Positions 1 to 13,493 are shown, counted from the stretch's first letter. The stretch is DNA of 64,000 nt from Lobosporangium transversale (GCF_002105155.1 NW_019029029.1:186001-250000); one strand, 5' to 3'. Numbers and translations: made by a program. The notes: generated by a model not told the origin, from the sequence alone.

Positions 1-1201
1 ACTCTTAATTATTGTTGGACAATATTTCTGCTTCTGTTTTCAATAGATGACGCCCGAGATGATTCAGACACTGTATACTCTAGGTCAATTCCAGTACAGC
101 TGCGGAAACTATGGTGGCGCTGCTGATATGCTTTACCACTATCGTGTCCTGGTAAGGGTTCTTCAGGAAAAAAACGCCGTTGAACTTTGACTTGAAACAA
201 AAAGCTAAATACATATTCTTTTGTTCTTCATAGTCGACTGATGACAATCTCAACCTGTCCGCTCTTTGGGGCAAGTTGGCTTCTGAGATCTTGGTCGGAA
301 ACTGGGAAGTCGCATACGAGGCTATCCAAGAATTAAAGGAAACTATTGACAAAACTGTATGTGACTTTATAGGTGTACAGAGTTGTTCTTTCCAGTGGTC
401 TGTACTTGCTGTTAGAATGAAACCTAATAATTTATTATTATTATTTCCAATGGACTACATTTTTGTATAAAGCACTTCCCCTCTCCTCTTCACCAATTGG
501 AGCAACGCACCTGGTTTATCCATTGGTCGCTCTTCGTGTTCTTCAACCACCCCAAGGGCGGCGATGCTCTCGTGGACTTGTTTTTCCAGCCTGCTTACAT
601 CAACACAATCCAGACTTCATGTCCATGGATTCTGCGCTACCTTACTGCTGCTGTTATTACCAACAGACGCCGCAAGAACTTGCTTAAAGATCTTGTCAAG
701 GTTATCGAGCACGAATCTTATCAGTATAGGGACCCTGTTACAGAGTTCGTTGAGGCTCTCTACATCAATTTTGATTTTGATCTTGCCAAACAAAAGTTGA
801 TCGAGTGTGAGAAGGTTTTGGAGGGTGACTTCTTCTTGGTTTCAATCCAAGAGGAGTTTATCCAGAATGCTCGCTGCTTCGTATCAGAGACATACTGCCG
901 TATCCACCAGAAGATTGATATTGCTGAGTTGTCACAGACTCTGAACATGAGTAAAGAAGACGGTGAGAAGTGGATCGTGAACCTGATCAGGGATACTCGT
1001 GTTGATGCCAAGATCGACTATCAGGAGAATACTGTCCTGATGAACACGAACACAACCTCAGTGTACCAACAGATCATTGAGCGGACCAAGGGCCTTTCCT
1101 TCCGTTCGCAGGTGCTTGCAACCTCGATTGATAAGCGTGAAGCTGCTCAGGCAAAGGCTATTGCACACGAGAAGAATCATCCTTCTTCAGAGGCAGCTTA
1201 G
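1..1201 (+). CDS. Eukaryotic translation initiation factor 3 subunit e (Int6), 3' part
   Basis: Subunit e of the eIF3 complex, a PCI-domain scaffold protein that helps recruit mRNA to the 40S ribosome. The start lies outside the window. Exons seen: 47-151 (after an acceptor TAG at 44-46), 234-356 and 503-1201, giving 308 residues of the C-terminal part. Both introns have GT-AG ends and the phases close. Family landmarks in order are [67 protein letters not shown] and the PCI winged-helix stretch ending in LSFRSQVLA. The C-terminus is short after the PCI domain, as in the family. It is the first gene of a + strand stretch and has no close neighbour downstream. Confidence 0.95.
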
Positions 1202-3376
1202 GGCAGCTCCTTAGATCTGTAGTGAAATAATGGAGGGATATTAAATGTTGAAGATGACTCGTTCAAGGACAGGAAGGGGATGTTGATTGAAAAAATAAAT
1301 AATGAGCATTTGTACCACCCGTTTGGGGTTTGACCAAAAAAAAATGTTTTGGTCGCACACAAATGTGTTGACACCAAAGTCAACTTTCGGCTATGTAAAT
1401 CCATATTATGTTATGCAATGCCATGCTGTGCTTTGACTAAGATGCTATTCTGCTTTGAAGAAGTTGCTCCGATAGATTCATTTAGGCGACTGTTCGATGC
1501 TTGTTGGTTTTCCAAATCTGCTTTGATTTCACCATAATTTAGCGGAATTGATTAGCCCTGAATAGGTGCTGCCATCCAGAGGGACAACTTCGAATGGACA
1601 GGATTTACTATGTTGTTCAAAACAATAAAACTTGACTGAAAGTCTGCTAATTCTCAAACTATGAGGCAAATAATGCTTCAATAGGATTATGGCGAGCTTT
1701 TGGGGTGCAGAAAAGACAAGATTGTCTCTTTTGAGCAATCAAGGATATAGGATTTGTTCCTTGGAGGCACCCTTTTTTGAAACCACGCTTGTTGCTAGTA
1801 AATACACAAATGGTTCCCGTTTTCCGCATACTTTCAGCGCTTCCACAATCCAAGGGCTGTGATGTAGCCATTAAATGTTACATGTTTGTCAAAACATTGG
1901 CACATCCCTTGCAAAAGTTCAGATGTATGCTAGGAATATTGTTTAAGGGACGTAGAGTAGTCAATGACATGTGGTAGTGTTCAGGTGTTTATACAGTATC
2001 ATATGGAGTCCGAACAGTCGCCTTAGATCTGTGACAATATGAGAAAGTGTAATAGAATGTTTTTCTTTTTTTTTTTTTTTTTTAAAAATGTCTCAAACCA
2101 AAAGAACAATTCGATTGTGAAGTGTCGTATCCTCTTTTTTGTCTTTTTTGTTTCAACCTCTTCCAAACACATTCCTTTCCATTCCTTCTTTTTTGCTCAT
2201 TCATTATTCATTATTCACTTTTCACACTCTCTTTCTTCGATTCTTTTTTTTTTTTTTTTTGTAACTCAAAGCCGTCACTAAAATAAATTGGGTAAGGGCT
2301 CTCATTTCTACATCATATTACTTCCTGAAAATGGGTCCTAACACCAAATATGTATGAGAAAAAGAATAAGGTGGTCGCTTCTGTCCATTGTTCGTCTAAA
2401 TTCTATCAAAACACCTCAATACTCTTGTTTTCATGGCATGGTGACGGACATGAGATTGTTGTATACAAATCACTTGTCAGTTCTGGCGGCTATGATATCA
2501 ACAGATGTTAGCGGAAAGTTTATATTGCAGCATTAAATTGTCATCGTTTGGGGGGATGGAGATGCAGTCAACAGTTGTCGACGAAATATAACAAACTAAT
2601 ACTCAGTGGCTATAGTGTTTTCTGATGTCTTTCGTCATTGTATATGTATCGATACAACGTATATTGACAACAAATGAGCATCTCAAGAAAGTGCAATGGA
2701 AAGAAAAAAAAGAAAATCGAAAAAGCAAGCCAATTCTCAAAGGAAACGTGCTGTATATATAATACACATTACACTTTATATCCTTGCATGATGATTCAGA
2801 TGCGGGCAAGGGCATTTACTCGATACCTATGTCGATTATTTTTCTTCCTCTTTTGTTTGATAAACTGTCTCTTGTAGTTAAGAGCAAACTTGTCGTTTGT
2901 ACTCACACTTTGAATCCGTTAGAGTTACATTGGTTATCAGGAACAACAACAAAGGCCACGGTCTGGACGAACCACGATCCAATTGCACTCTTGCATGGTA
3001 TGTCGAGATATCTTTACACGTCGCATAAACAATGAGCGCACTGTGCGCGCATGGCTTTAGCTACTCTTCATCTTCTATTTCGTATTTCTTCGCCATTTAA
3101 CATCCTGCTGCAGCTTTACTCGGCTTAAATGGCGTTGTGTATTCCTCTGGGTTCAACTAGACTTGCCTTCACTTTATTCAGCTTTGTTTCTCCTCTTTTT
3201 TCTTTTCTTTTTTTTTTTTTTTTTTTTTTACTTTGTTACTTCATTAAAGAACTTCTTTCCAACAACAAGAGTGGTACAGGGTGAGCAAAGTGGATTACAC
3301 TTAGGCAGCAAAATCTCGGAAGCTGTCTTATTGAAGAGTGCTTTACAAAAGGTCTTTGAAGCATACACGATCTAAT
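1202..3376. other. Intergenic, 2.2 kb; 3' flank of eIF3e and promoter side of the alpha-arrestin gene
   Basis: No gene recognised. It holds T runs at 2066-2083, 2244-2260 and 3208-3229. The last one, in a pyrimidine-rich stretch about 150 bases before the next ATG, looks like part of that gene's promoter. Two overlapping minus-strand open frames at 1529-1871 have no family resemblance I know and start with non-ATG or arbitrary codons, so I do not call them genes. Confidence 0.6.
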
Positions 3377-6300
3377 ATGGACAGCAAAGAGGCTTTAACG
3401 CGAAAACAGGATGAGATGCTGACAGAACATCTCTCCAGTGTTGGAGATTATCATGCGTCACCGGCAAGGACTAGCTTGCCTTCAGAATCACCACTATATT
3501 TGCAATCACCCAAACCAGAACAGACCTATGCTCCTTCACGACATACAGTACAGGGTCATCAAACTCAACAGCAGTACGTTCAGCACAGACAAGACCTACA
3601 GCAGTCTTCCCAGCGGCAGCAGCAACAGCAGCAACAGTGCTCTCAGCATATCTCTCCAAAAAGACAACATACAATCCATCACGGGATACAGATCCCCCAT
3701 GTTAACCAGCAGAACGGAATGCATTATTCTGGCCAGCAACACATCAATATGAGATCTCAGGGAGGAGCGCCAGGAAGCGCCATTTTGGGCCATGTGCCGG
3801 ACACACAACCAAGTGGACAGGGTATCGGTAGATCCAGCAGTATGTATATCGCCCCTGGAGTATCATCTGGGATCGTACGGCATCAGCAAACTTTCCCTCG
3901 ACCACAATTTTCAAGATATTTAGAGCATAATTACCAGGAGCTGCAACAGCGACAATACGAGCAATATGCACAACAAGCGCGTTATTATAGAGAGGCAAAC
4001 GCTCAACATGACAACATCCCCTATTTGGAGTCCTATGGCATTCCTTACCAACCACAAAACTACAATGGTGCACATGCTGCTTTAAATGCTCGACTATCTC
4101 AGCCTACACATATACAGCCTACACATATACAACCTACACATATACAGCCTACACATATACAGCCTACACATATACAACCTATACATCAAGTCAATGCGCA
4201 AAGGTCTTTACACTTAGGCAGCCTCCCTCCAAATCACTTCTTGCTCTCTCGTGATCAGCTGCCAACAGCCCCCTCCCCTTCAGTATTCTCTGCTACACAG
4301 CCAGCACCAGTTTACCCTGAGTCTTCTATAACTGCTTCACAGAGTACGAAGAATCCGCATGGATCCAATCCTGATGGGTCGAAAGCAATAGAATCCTTAA
4401 TCACAACAGACACAGGCAACATCGCCAATTCGGTTTCGGGGGATTATGTTGCGCAGCAATCCAATCGTAATAGCACCTATTCCGCCTTCTCATTAGGCTC
4501 GCCGATAGCCTCTGAGAGGACAGCAAGGCCGCTCTCTGGGATTCAAGACCCTACTACGCGCCTTCCACCCTCGCCTACCGGTAACAGCCATCACAATACC
4601 AGTCCAACTTCACCCAACACCCATACTAGATCCAGCTCTGACCCTCACTGGGATCCGGCTAACAACATACTTGTGGCTCAGGCAAAAGCAAGAGCAGCTC
4701 AAAGCTCAACCTATTCGCGCCAAGTGACTTTATCGTCCATTCCACCCAACGAAGAAGTGCCTCCAATGCCTGGAAAGACGACATCCAAAACTGGGAAGGT
4801 CCGTATCCAATTAACTTTTGATAGGCCGTTCTTCAATGCTGGTGGAGAGCTTTCAGGAAGGCTAGAGATACAGTGTTCGTCGTCACGATCGGTTATGCTA
4901 TCAGATATGGTTATTGAGCTTCTGGGATATGAAGGTATGAGAAATTATATAACGTAGCCTCTAAATTATAAATGAGATGTGAGTCCTAACCGCTCTATGA
5001 CTTATAGCATTGGCTAAGGATCACCTTGCGCCAAAAGTGTTCCACAAGACAGTGCTTCGTCTTCAGGACATCCGTCACCCATCCCAAGCAGTTCAGGAAA
5101 ACATTGATCCAGGTTTGTGGATTATTGATGAAAATACCTGCTCCAACCTTGCACCCTCTGAAGCTTAACCTCTAAAACAAATACTTATATTTTTTTAGAC
5201 TCGGAAGGATACTGGATGGCAAGGAAGGGCCGGACTATATTTCCTTTTCGGCTCAATATTCAGGATACACTTCCCAATTCGTATGACTCAAAGCTTGGGC
5301 AAGTACGATATATAATTTCTGCGTAAGTTGAATCTTACATAGGCTTGGATGAGTAAATAAAGTAAGCGCTGTGAAAATTTTGGTCATCCAATTAACTAAA
5401 TAAAGCTGTCACTCGACTGCTGAATAGTATTGCCCTTATGAAGGCCAATCACCATAAAGAGGTCGTACACCACACGCGAGAAGTTTGTATTTATGAGACC
5501 TGGACTACAGATGACATCGCGCAGGCGCGAAGAAGATCGGTCAAAGCCGACACGAGCAAGCGGTTATTTATGGGTGGAGAAGGTAGCCTTGAGATGTATG
5601 CAGAACTAACGAGGACGATGGTTAGTTCTGGCGGCATTGTCTATGTTAATATTGGGGTAAAGAACTTCACAAAGAAAAAAGTAAGTAGCAGATATACTTT
5701 ATCCTACACCAATGATTTGCAACATTGAAGCCGTGGGAATTTAAGCTACATGATGGACTAATATCTTTACTTTGCCATAATAGATTATGGGTATTAAGCT
5801 TTCTCTTTGGCGGCATATTGCCGTGACCAGCATGCGATCTAGTATAGGCTCATATCCAACTACTTCAGGAACCCGCGATCAAGACAACATTAAGAACTAC
5901 AGCGAGATCATTTACAAAGGCGAGGATTTTTCTTTTGATGATGATGATCCCAGGATGGTGGTATTACCGGTTTACATCCCTTCTGGGATTTATTCTTTGC
6001 GCAACACAAACTTTCTTCATGTTCAATTCTTTGTTCAAGTGAGTTTAATGGCATCTATGAGCAAAGCATTGGCGGTCGAGCTTCCCATATATATCACCCA
6101 TGCATCATCGTGGTCTGATCCCCCTCCAAGGATACCTAAAAACTTTGTGTTCCCTCTACATGAGGATGATCCGGTCAAAAAGAATAAAACAGGAGTCTTT
6201 TCCAAAAGGAAAACAGTTTCCAACTCTTCACAGACTAACAGCTCCAATACCAATATTAAGACCTCTCCAAAAGCCAGCAACTCTAGCGGCTCAGGCATGA

Positions 6301-9300
6301 TGGCATCTTCCACGAACGGCGTCAGATCCACAACCTCGACTGTACCAAACATAAACATGAAGACTGGAGCTGGATCACGTACTGCTATGCAACGCCCTAT
6401 GCAGAAAGATCCCGACTCCCCAACAAGTGTCTTGGACTTTTCTCAAGCTGGTAACCTCTTCGTTGTGAATCCTGATATGTCTAGCATCCATACTGGACCA
6501 GGTTCCATGTCTTTCAAACAGCCTGCCCTTGTACAGTCCGCATCCGCATACCCTTTTCCATTATCAAAACCCGCGATTGCGTCGGCATCTCCACCACTTG
6601 ATCGATCAAAACCATTGGTGCATATTGATCAAATGCCTTTGAAACCTATGGATGATCTCAAGCCTGTAGTGGAGCCTGCGGCAAATGCCTTGCTTGAGGA
6701 GGAACGTGACTTTGATATGAGTCGTTCAGTTGGCGCTTCGCAGAACAGCTCACCTAAAGCAACGGAGCATGACAAGCCAAAAACTATTAAGCTTGGTCTT
6801 CGTAAGAAGCTGGCAAAGCTTTCGATATCGATTCCCAGCCATACCTCAAACAGTTCTAGCCCTAATAAAAACTCACGTGTTAGTCCTCGTCTTCCTCCGG
6901 CAACTCCTCGATCTACTAAAAGCATCATTTCAGAGAGTCCTGGAGATATGACATCTAGTGGTTCAAGGAGTCCTAAAGGGGCAACGTCCTTGTCACGTCA
7001 ATCAAGCGGATCGAGTCTTAGCTCTCTAAAATATATGTTCGACAACCGGTCTCGAAAGTCAAGCATAGGATCCACCAGGGTTGTTGCTTTCTCGCCAGGC
7101 TCTCTATCACCCAGCCCCAGTGTCCTTAAGATGACCAAGTGTGCTCCTTCGGAGACTGGATCGCCAGAACTCTCCACAATGATATCCAATGGGCCTTCTT
7201 CCTTAAAATCGAGAGCATCTACGCCCACCTCTCAAACTGACAAGCTAACCGCGGGAATGTGCGAGGATCAAGCTCATCAGGGATACCACCATGACCTTAA
7301 TCGGTTTAGTATGACTCCTACGATACCTGATACTCGATTTCAGGGAGACGTCCCTGTGCTCGAGAAGAAGAGCCATGAAAACTGTCTTGAAAGTAATGGT
7401 AGTACCAGTCGGCCATCAACCCCCAGCCCTTCTAGAAACGAACGGTCAACAGGTCAATCATCCCCAAAGAGTTCTAAATCATTCCTCGGATCATGGGGAA
7501 ATATGTCCTCCCACTTCAATTCGAGAGTCAATTCCACGACATTGGACGTGAACGACAGTGCAAAGACAGCTCAAGAGATTCAGAAAGAGTATTATTCAGA
7601 GAAGAAGGGGGAAATCGATCCATGCCAAATCGGAGGCGAAGTTTCTGAAAACCAGGCTTATAGAAGAGAGATTAATTCAATGTCGTTGGTTTCTGCACTC
7701 CATAGCTCCCGAGGATCACAGCCATCCTTCTATGAGGGGGCGAAATATGGATACCAGCCATCAGAGCACAATGCAGATTTCTCTGATTATATAGGACATG
7801 ATTCGGTTTGGAACCTGGAGCACGACGTTGCTGCTGCTAATGCAGGTGATTCGTTGCAATTGGACCTTGATCGAATGTTAATCCCAGAAGAGAGTCGGTT
7901 ACGCTCGCCGTCTGAAATGACTATGACTTCAGAACAGAGTATTGAGATATATTACAGTCAGGATGGGTCTCCAGTGCAGCATTGCAGCGATTTAGCTAAT
8001 CATTCATTGAGGCCACATTTAAGACCACCACCAAACCGTTCCTTAAGCTTCCCATACACTGAAACTAATTGTATTGGGCCGCGACGTCCTGCAATATCTC
8101 ATATCCAATGTACTTATCAGTCCAACTCGGTGACGCAAGAACAACGAGAAGCCTCGTCATATATCAGAGGCAAGAATAATAATAGAGCATATTCAAATCC
8201 AGAATACAATGTAGAAGCTCAGCGCCAACAAGATCTTGGATTGTTCAGCTTCAACCAGCATAATGAGCAACTCACGCCGGAGATATATTCTACGCCTATG
8301 CTTCTACAGAATGAGCCTGTGATGAACGCTTCAATTGACCATCAGTCTTCTGAGACTAATGCCATTGCTCCACAATCCTTAACGCCTCCTTCAACCTCTG
8401 ATTCATTCTTATCAGATCGACTCAGACTAACGCCTAACGACCTTGATATAGATAAACATATTGGTGGTCATAAGAAGATAGCCTTTATGGAGCGATCGTA
8501 TGCTCCCACGCCAGCTACGACATTTGGCTATACTGAGGCTCAGATGTACCATGGAGAGCAGTTGGATGTCAGTCAATTGTCTGTAAAGTCGAGTCCGTAT
8601 TCAAGCCAGTCTAACTCTCAATATGCTTCGCCCGTACAGTTGCATCGTGAAATGCCAAGCACAAACACACAACAGAGTTCATCGAGCATAGAGTGTGCCG
8701 AATGCAGACCTATAAATATGGCAAACGTATCTCAGTCATACCCGATACACTATGAAGAGGACATGACCTATTTTGGCCCAATAGCTCCAGTAGTCTCCTG
8801 GTCCTCACAGCATATGCCGGCATTACAGTCGCCTAACGGAGCATCTGCTGCATCTAACCCTCTCGGAATCAGCGTGGATGAGGCGAAAAAAAGCGGAGTG
8901 GAGCAATCAAGGACTTTTTTTCCGTCGCCCAACCGCACTTGGGATCAACCATCCTCACCTCTGCCGAACGGAGCAATGGAGCCTTTCATGAATCATGTTG
9001 AGGTCTTGACACCGACCCTCGATCGGGAAAATCCCTGCTTCAGACATGATAATTTTGCACCTGAAGCAGACAAGTTCATAGTTAAAAAATCGTCGGTACA
9101 TGGGCAGTTGAGATCTAGCCAGGAAGTTACCGATGTTAGGGACCACTCCGAGTCTAGTGTGAGTTTGGCGGATACTAAGGTCGGCTCAGAAGAGTCACCA
9201 GAGCCCCTGCATTCTTCACTTTCGATGATTAAACATCCTGGAATGGTTCGTGTCAAAGGAACATTCCGAACAAGTCCTTTGGCATTTGAAGGCAATGTTA

Positions 9301-9380
9301 TGACCGTTGAAGCATCACCACCATCTCCCCGAGGGGCACAGGCACAAGTATACGCGGAAGAGGAGAAAAAAGTAGAATAA
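3377..9380 (+). CDS. Very large alpha-arrestin (arrestin N and C domains) with long disordered tails
   Basis: Arrestin-fold adaptor. Fungal alpha-arrestins usually link plasma-membrane transporters or receptors to a Rsp5/NEDD4-type ubiquitin ligase. Exons: 3377-4934, 5008-5112, 5199-5322, 5428-5680 and 5784-9380, all GT-AG, giving 1,878 residues. The start is the first ATG in frame. Residues 1-470 are Gln/Ser/Pro-rich with a short tandem repeat. The arrestin N domain begins near residue 475 (VRIQLTFDRPFFNAGGELSG) and runs across exons 1-4. The C domain fills the start of exon 5 and ends near residue 790 (ALAVELPIYITHASSW). About 1,090 Ser-rich residues follow. I see no PPxY motif by eye, although most ligase-binding arrestins have one. 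Family membership is secure; cargo and partner are unknown. Confidence 0.86.
4100..4190 (+). repeat. 15-bp tandem repeat encoding about six HIQPT units
   Basis: A 15-base unit (cctacacatatacag, with one-base variants) is repeated about six times inside exon 1 of the alpha-arrestin gene. It encodes a PTHIQ/HIQPT pentapeptide repeat in the disordered N-terminal region. The unit length is a multiple of three, so copy-number change keeps the frame. Confidence 0.9.
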
Positions 9381-9803
9381 TTAGATTGAGAGGGCCTCTG
9401 AACCTTTGCCGGTACCAGAGATGAGAAATAGAAAAAAGCTGGCAGGCATATGAGGAGGCTATGTATCATATAATTGGGCTACATCTTTTTGTATGTCTAC
9501 AATGTTTAATAAAATTATTTCCTGAACATCCATGCATCCATCGTTGATGTCACTGATGCCACGTCCACCCTCCAAATACACTTATCAACCAACAGAATGT
9601 AATAAAAAAAGCTTTAATTGGCAAAAAAAAAGACAAGTTAAAAATGCAAAAATGCTGATGAGGGCTATAATACAAATAGGCAACGGATCCAGCCGTTAAC
9701 AACTCCCAAGGATCTTTTCTTTTTCAGGATTAGGGTATAATGCTTAGTCAATAAGTTAGCGCTACCTAAAGCAACAGCGATTGCTTATTGCATTGTCGAA
9801 TAC
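9381..9803. other. Convergent intergenic spacer with 3' UTRs of both neighbours
   Basis: Lies between the stops of the alpha-arrestin (+) and the Spt23-like gene (-). It contains AATAAA-type signals in + sense near 9507 (taataaaatt) and 9600, and A/T-rich sequence. No coding frame of note. Confidence 0.6.
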
Positions 9804-12800
9804 TTATGCCCTGTCTTGAGATCTAGATCCGGATGATTTAGATGTATCTTGCTGTATGTTATTGTTGCTATTGTTCTCGTCTCTGTTCAACACTGCTACT
9901 GTGAATGCAGAAGTACGGACCGAGCGTGGTGACAAGGTCACTGGAAGACCACCCAAAAATAGTTCAGGTTCAACATCGTTTCGGCTCTGAACTGGAGCCT
10001 GCGTGACGGCGGCATTGCGCGACCCGCCCTCGTTGTTGTCAGCACCATGAACATCAACAACTCCTTCTTGAGCTCCTTGTTGAACCGCGCTTTCCGACAT
10101 CGCTTGATCAAATTGTGGCTCAACGGACTGGAACCGGTCGGGATCAATGTCCTGTTCCTGGTGACGAACAACAGCAACAGCAACACCTGTTGTCGGTGGG
10201 GATGTTGTTGTTGCTACTGGAGCGCCGGAAACGAAGTCATCCACTCGGGCCGTGCTAAGGATACGCTGTATTACACCGCTTCCTTGCACGTTTTCTGTGC
10301 TCCCTTCAGTTACATCCTTGTCTTGACCAATAGGGGCAATATGATCGAAGCTAACTATAGGGTAGGATGCTGTGAGGCCCTCTATAGGGATGTTTTCGTT
10401 AATTTTATCCGCTATATGGCCAACCTGACCCACTCTTTCGCCGACTAGAAGAGTGCGAGACAGTGGGGTGGGAGAATGGATGTCTTGAACTGGGGCGCAA
10501 GCTATCAAGCTATCTTCAGTCCTGGCGGGAATTGCTGAAAGGGCTGCACAATACTGTGGTAGATCTTGTTGTGGCTGTTGGCATTGATGGATAGCGAGTC
10601 GTCCGTCTTGGTCCATAATCATCCCCTCCCGGGCTAGAGGTACGTCCTTTCCTGGACCTTGACCAAAGCTATTCCATTCTCCATCCAAGTGTGGATCCAG
10701 ATGGCCAGATAGATCCAGAGTAAGGTCTTTGTTTGTGATCCTGTCTATTTGGATATCATGATCTGTTATGCCGCTAACGCTGTGATCCATATCTGGTTGA
10801 TCGGTGGCGGAGGGCGAGGAGCCAGGACTAACCGATGACTGAGCGCGCAGGGCCGCCTCATTGTGCTTGGTGGTGTAGGTAAGCTTATCGCCAGCAACAG
10901 TGGTAGAGGCATCAGTCGAGGTAGTGAGCAACTCTACTATGGCCAGGTTGTTCAAGCGATGGGCCCAGTCAAGAGCAGTAAAACCGTTCTTGTCCTGAAC
11001 TGTTGTGTCAATACTGCGGTGCACAAGATCCTTGACAAGAGCTTCGTATTGAAGTGCGACTGCAAGATGAAGCATAGTATGGCCGGTGCTGTTGACAATC
11101 GATAGACCTTCGATATCCTTGCCTGCAGGCGTATCCAAGATTTCAAAGGACTTGAGAACCATCTTCTCGAGGTTAGAGTAAGCGCTGTTCACAGAAGAGG
11201 AAGGCAATGAGTCATCGTTGCCCTGCAAGAGATCGCTCCAGAGTGCGAATTCATTGGCACGGTTAAGAACATTGTCGAGAGGACCTTCTATGCGAGCAGA
11301 GATGTTCATCATACGCTGGAGTGCGAGTTTGATGAGTTCCTTCTCATTATCATCAACATATGTGAACGTGGCCTGAGCGACGTTCGTCTCGATGGCATTC
11401 ATGGCAAAGACTGGGACAGTGTCAGCCTTATTTGCGGCAGGAGTAACGCACTCAAGCATGTGGTCGCGTTGTGCGACGATAGGAACCATGTTCTCGCCAA
11501 AGCAAACAAAGACGACCTCACCGACGGGAAATCCGAAACCATGAATAGTAACAAGGGTGCCGCCACGAACGGGTCCGCTGTTGGGAGTCATATGGCTGAT
11601 GTGAGCGATGGTAGGCTGCTGCTGCTGCTGCTGCTCCTGGACAACAGAATCAGGAAAGAGAGGTATCAATGGGTCTGGAGGAGGAGGCGAAGGCACCGTG
11701 AAGGGGGTGTCGGTGCTATCCATGAACTCGTCCAACTCGGGACTCGAGGACCATTCAACAGGAGAATCAAGTAAAGAATTAGGTGGCGAAGGTATTTGAT
11801 GTTGTTGACCTATAGGACCGTTCCCAGATTTGGTTCTAGATTCGCGTTTGGTTTTCGAGTTTACAGACTTGACAATGTTACGAGCAGCAGAACTCTGTTC
11901 AGATTGTTGCTGCTGCTGTTCGGTCTTGGCTTGAGCTTTGGCAGCGGCGGCAAGAGCACGGGACGCAACTCTATTTTTATTCTGATGATAGAACATAAGC
12001 GGCAAGGTGACATGAGAAGCGATTGAGGTGTCCGATTGTGAATCAAAGCGGATGACAAAGCCTTCCTTTTCCTTCTTGTGCCCACAATAGCAGTTGATCT
12101 TAAATTGGATGTTCGCGACACCAGAGCGAAAGCTAATAAGAGCATCACCATTTTCAGTGCGGTGTAGCTCCGGAAGCATATGCATGATCTGTTCACAGAT
12201 ATAGTGGATGATCAGAGAAAAATTGGTTAATGTAAGACTCGTCTTTTTTTCTCTTTCGAGATATGAATATGCAAGTAACCCACGATGTAAACAGAGGAGA
12301 TGAAAGAACTATCCTCACTTACTCTACTCTCAGTCTGGTCCAACTTGGTAGACATACGACGAGCACATCGCAGACAGGCCTCCTTTTCCTCCTGCCAGTT
12401 GTTGGAGGGGCACTGCAGAGTGGCAGTGATGTCGATAATGCGCTTGGTCGCCATCTCTTCGGGTGAAATAAGCTTATCGGGCTGAGTGAAGAAAAGATCC
12501 TTGGGCAGACGAGCATAATCATAAGCATTCACTAAGGCATTGTCGTGATCGACAATCGAGAGCTCGACGTAGACAATAGTCTCAATACGAAGTCGGTCTT
12601 CAATCTGCGTTGGAACATATTCCTGCAACTCCTTTTTAAAGACATGAGTCTTAACGTTCAAGCGATGGGTTATAGTTGGTTTACTAAGACTAATAAATTA
12701 TACGTCGAGAGGGATGAAAAGAGAGAGAACGAGTAAGGATTGAGTACAACCTTTTTTCTGTCACTGTCCAAAGTTGGGAGTGTTTATCAAAGAGTTTGAG

Positions 12801-13183
12801 AATGAAAAGAGAAAGACAAAAAAAGGTTCGTGTGAACTTGCCTTCCCAAGGAGTTGCTTAATGAATAAAGAGTGTTGTTCCATTCAGGCGTGGTTAGCTG
12901 AACTTTTCTTTGGTCGGATTCCTTTTTAAAGAGAGTAGAAGAACGGACGAGATTAGAATGAGGAAAAGGACACAGATTATATTTGTGTTAGGCTTGTCCA
13001 TTCAGTCATTGTCGTGGATTGACGAAGAAGGTTGATTGACAGAATGACTGGACTACGGATAATAAAGCGTTTATTATAATAAATAATATGAAGTACCTCA
13101 TGTTGGTGAAGGAAGGTATCAAAGGTGGAGAGATCAGATTGGCTCAAAGCCTGAAGGAGGGTGGCTGCAGAGTGGGGAGGCAT
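9804..13183 (-). CDS. Spt23/Mga2-like transcription factor: IPT/TIG domain plus ankyrin repeats
   Basis: Related to yeast Spt23/Mga2, which activate fatty-acid desaturase genes after release from the ER membrane. Exons on the minus strand: 13183-13097, 12897-12842, 12683-12323 and 12188-9804, giving 962 residues. The second intron (12841-12684) needs a GC donor (AAG|GCAAGT); the others are GT-AG. All phases close. The conserved N-terminal region includes HVFKKELQEYVPTQIEDRL and a cysteine cluster near residue 120. The IPT domain lies at about 331-419 (GPVRGGTLVTIHGFGFPVG) and two ankyrin repeats at about 503-562 (GHTMLHLAVA, GFTALDWAHR). Unlike Spt23/Mga2 I see no C-terminal membrane anchor: the last 400 residues are polar. 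Any role in lipid regulation is inferred from the family only. Confidence 0.85.
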
Positions 13184-13404
13184 GGTTACAAGAATAATGG
13201 AGGGAGAAGATTGAATAGAAAAACTGTCGTTCAAAAGAAAAATGAGAGAAGTGTCTGAAAGGACTGTAATGTGAGAGGATGAGAATGAAATGAGAATGAG
13301 GATGAGGCCAGGACTGAGAGGAGTATTAAAGGTGTTGTTTAGTCGACAGTATGTGAGAGGATTAAAGGATCAATCTCGAGGAAAGGAAAACGGAAGAATT
13401 AAAG

Positions 13405-13493
<89 letters not shown>

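Noticed and set aside
1529-1871. Two overlapping minus-strand frames of about 70 codons
   Set aside because: No recognisable family, no ATG-led conserved start, and they overlap in different frames without splice signals that join them.
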